A stretch of DNA of 6,021 bases from contig JBJOQE010000079.1 in the NCBI GenBank assembly GCA_046050105.1, positions 1 through 6,021 of the forward strand. The letters are read 5' to 3'. The first letter of the stretch is position 1, and each line of letters starts with the position of its first letter. Below the pieces are notes generated by a model. The model ran no database searches. It worked only from the letters and a program-made list of their open reading frames with translations, and was not told where the DNA came from. Shown here in pieces: positions 5,067 through 6,021 of this stretch. Origin of the DNA: JAYQPD01 sp046050105. GTDB taxonomy: Bacteria > Patescibacteriota > Minisyncoccia > Phycocordibacterales > UBA918. The position numbers and the translations under genes were made by a program.

Positions 5067-5678
5067 TTATGCGAAGTTTGTTTCAAGGTGCCGCACAATC
5101 TCCGTCCACGAGTGCAACCGCACTACCTTAGGATGGAGTGTGTCGTTCCGATTCCAGGGACGCTCAGGAAGTATGGCAGGAATGCCAGCTTCCGCGGCAA
5201 CACTGTTTGCGTGCTTGGTGGCATCGTCGATGTGCACCACTGCACCAATGTCATGGCATACTTCATATTTTTTCCGTACTTCGTGGTGCGAAAGCCCCCC
5301 AAACTCATTGGTGAAATGGTGGTCCACAAATACACCCGGAAGATGGTGGTGCAGCCAGTCAGTCGTTACGCCAAAAGTGCTTTCCGAACGGCTGGTGAGC
5401 AGATGTGGCTCAAAGTGCAGAGATAGTCGCTTCAGTGCCAAAATCGCACCAGGTATGGGGAATACCGTGTGATGCATTTCATGGGTGAAGTGCCGCACGC
5501 GACCAAGCATGGTATTCGCATCAACACCGTACACGTCAGTCATAACAAACGAATGTACAGCATCGTATGCAACGTTCGAGCCGTGGCGCTCGTTGTGCCA
5601 GGGAATGAAGTGCCCGTTGAAATTGAACACCACATCGTCGAAATCAACAGCAATAACTTTCTTGCGTCTTTTAGACAT
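5067..5678 (-). CDS. HAD-superfamily 5'(3')-deoxyribonucleotidase-like phosphatase
   Basis: A 203-residue soluble protein with all four HAD motifs: motif I AVDFDDVVFNFN (10-21; D12 nucleophile, D14 acid/base), motif II HLLTSRSE (92-99; T95), motif III lysine in HHEVRKKYEV (131-140; K136 or K137) and motif IV VVHIDDATKH (147-156; D151, D152). The DFDDVV form, the alpha-helical cap between motifs I and II (about 22-85) and overall length match the NT5C-type cytosolic 5'(3')-deoxyribonucleotidases, which dephosphorylate deoxyribonucleoside monophosphates. Other HAD phosphatases with the same motifs cannot be excluded. ATG 5678 has AGAGGAG about nine bases upstream. It converges on the 112-residue gene and diverges from the gene at the right edge. 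With the NDT-Nudix and HD proteins it is the third predicted nucleotide-processing enzyme in the window. Confidence 0.88.
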   Translation of the reverse strand: MSKRRKKVIAVDFDDVVFNFNGHFIPWHNERHGSNVAYDAVHSFVMTDVYGVDANTMLGRVRHFTHEMHHTVFPIPGAILALKRLSLHFEPHLLTSRSESTFGVTTDWLHHHLPGVFVDHHFTNEFGGLSHHEVRKKYEVCHDIGAVVHIDDATKHANSVAAEAGIPAILPERPWNRNDTLHPKVVRLHSWTEIVRHLETNFA

Positions 5679-5710
5679 TACTACCTACTCCTCTACAAAG
5701 AACTCACGGT

Positions 5711-5738
5711 AGTATACGTCCTGCAGGGATGTGAACAA
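5711..5738 (-). promoter_or_regulatory. Candidate promoter of the deoxyribonucleotidase-like gene
   Basis: On the minus strand TATACT (5711-5716, one mismatch) lies 16 bases from a poor -35, TTGTTC (5733-5738). The predicted leader of roughly 25 bases contains the AGGAG. Confidence 0.45.
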
Positions 5739-5769
5739 TATTGACGAAGGCACAGAGTGAGGGTGTGTT

Positions 5770-5778
5770 TGCTATAGT
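5770..5778 (+). promoter_or_regulatory. Extended -10 promoter placing transcription at the start codon of the right-edge gene
   Basis: TGCTATAGT fits the extended -10 form TGnTATAAT with one mismatch. It is followed by seven bases and then ATG 5786, so the mRNA would be leaderless or nearly so. No Shine-Dalgarno is present, and no -35 is correctly spaced (TTGACG at 5741 is 26 bases away). Confidence 0.55.
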
Positions 5779-5785
5779 GGTATGT

Positions 5786-6021
5786 ATGAATAAGCAAGAT
5801 ACAAAATTTGCCCGTAATTTAGTGAAGGGGAAAATAGCAGAGACTATTTTTGCGCAAATGCTTCGCTCAACGAGGAAGTTCACCGTCTTAGAGTTTGGCT
5901 ATGAGAAAATCATCCCTGAACTCGTGCAGCAAGGTAATGCTGCTAATCTAGGCACGTTAGACGTTCTGCGCACAGCGCCGGATTTCGCCGTCATAAATAA
6001 TGTGACGAAAGAAGTCCACCT
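5786..6021 (+). CDS. N-terminal part of a conserved hypothetical protein, possibly PD-(D/E)XK nuclease-like (runs off window)
   Basis: From ATG 5786 the frame is open to the window end, giving 78 complete codons. An overlapping ATG at 5782 hits a stop after two codons and is not the start. The protein begins with a polar segment, then NLVKGKIAETIFAQMLR (residues 11-27), KFTVLEFGYEKIIPEL, a Gln/Asn-rich turn, and DVLRTAPDFAVINNVTKEVHL. A helix carrying KGxxAE, followed by a strand and then PDF-(A/V)-x-x before a charged turn and a new strand, is the order expected at the beginning of a PD-(D/E)XK nuclease or restriction-endonuclease-like fold (E in helix 1, D in PDF, then ExK on the next strand). 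The ExK motif would lie just past the window edge, so this remains inference. Promoter architecture suggests leaderless expression. Confidence 0.8.
   Translation, partial: MNKQDTKFARNLVKGKIAETIFAQMLRSTRKFTVLEFGYEKIIPELVQQGNAANLGTLDVLRTAPDFAVINNVTKEVH

Noticed and set aside
5741..5778. TTGACG paired with TATAGT as a classical promoter
   Set aside because: The spacer is 26 bases, too long for a -35/-10 pair; the extended -10 explains the site better.
1..6021. CRISPR array, insertion sequence, tRNA or integrated element
   Set aside because: No direct-repeat array, transposase, cloverleaf or terminal repeats were seen; the only repeats are terminator hairpins.

Overview
This 6 kb window is a gene-dense, mid-GC bacterial stretch with eight or nine short genes in frequently alternating orientation. 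Almost every transcription unit ends in its own strong intrinsic terminator. Gene sizes, very short intergenic gaps, hypothetical-family style and a mix of Shine-Dalgarno-led and apparently leaderless starts resemble Candidate Phyla Radiation (Patescibacteria/Parcubacteria-like) genomes. This taxonomic guess is an inference from style and recalled protein families; no rRNA or marker gene is present to test it. No mobile element, CRISPR array, tRNA or rRNA was seen.

Layout, left to right: (1) the 3' end of an unrecognised plus-strand gene (2-391) with a terminator, facing the terminator of (2) a minus-strand gene (482-1678) that fuses a nucleoside 2-deoxyribosyltransferase-like domain to a Nudix domain. 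Behind a large terminator lies a minus-strand pair: (3) a GFA/CENP-V-type zinc protein (1799-2152) and (4) a small bacterial sugar transferase, i.e. a polyprenyl-phosphate phosphoglycosyltransferase (2180-2806). Divergent from it is (5) a cation diffusion facilitator transporter (2896-3894). It shares a bidirectional terminator with (6) a minus-strand HD-domain protein (3936-4550). Divergent again is (7) a 112-residue protein of unknown function (4662-5000), which converges on (8) a minus-strand HAD-type 5'(3')-deoxyribonucleotidase-like protein (5067-5678). Divergent from that is (9) the 5' part of a plus-strand gene (5786 to the window end), possibly PD-(D/E)XK-nuclease-like.

Functionally, three separate genes (NDT-Nudix fusion, HD protein, deoxyribonucleotidase-like HAD) point to nucleotide salvage, turnover or sanitation. 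The sugar transferase and the metal transporter are cell-envelope or membrane functions. The genes are mostly individually promoted and terminated rather than forming one operon, so a dedicated multi-gene system is not demonstrated. The most interesting items are the NDT-Nudix fusion with its divergent Nudix box, the loose nucleotide-processing neighbourhood, the repeated '-10 element, 7 nt, ATG' start architecture, and the two uncharacterised plus-strand families on the right.
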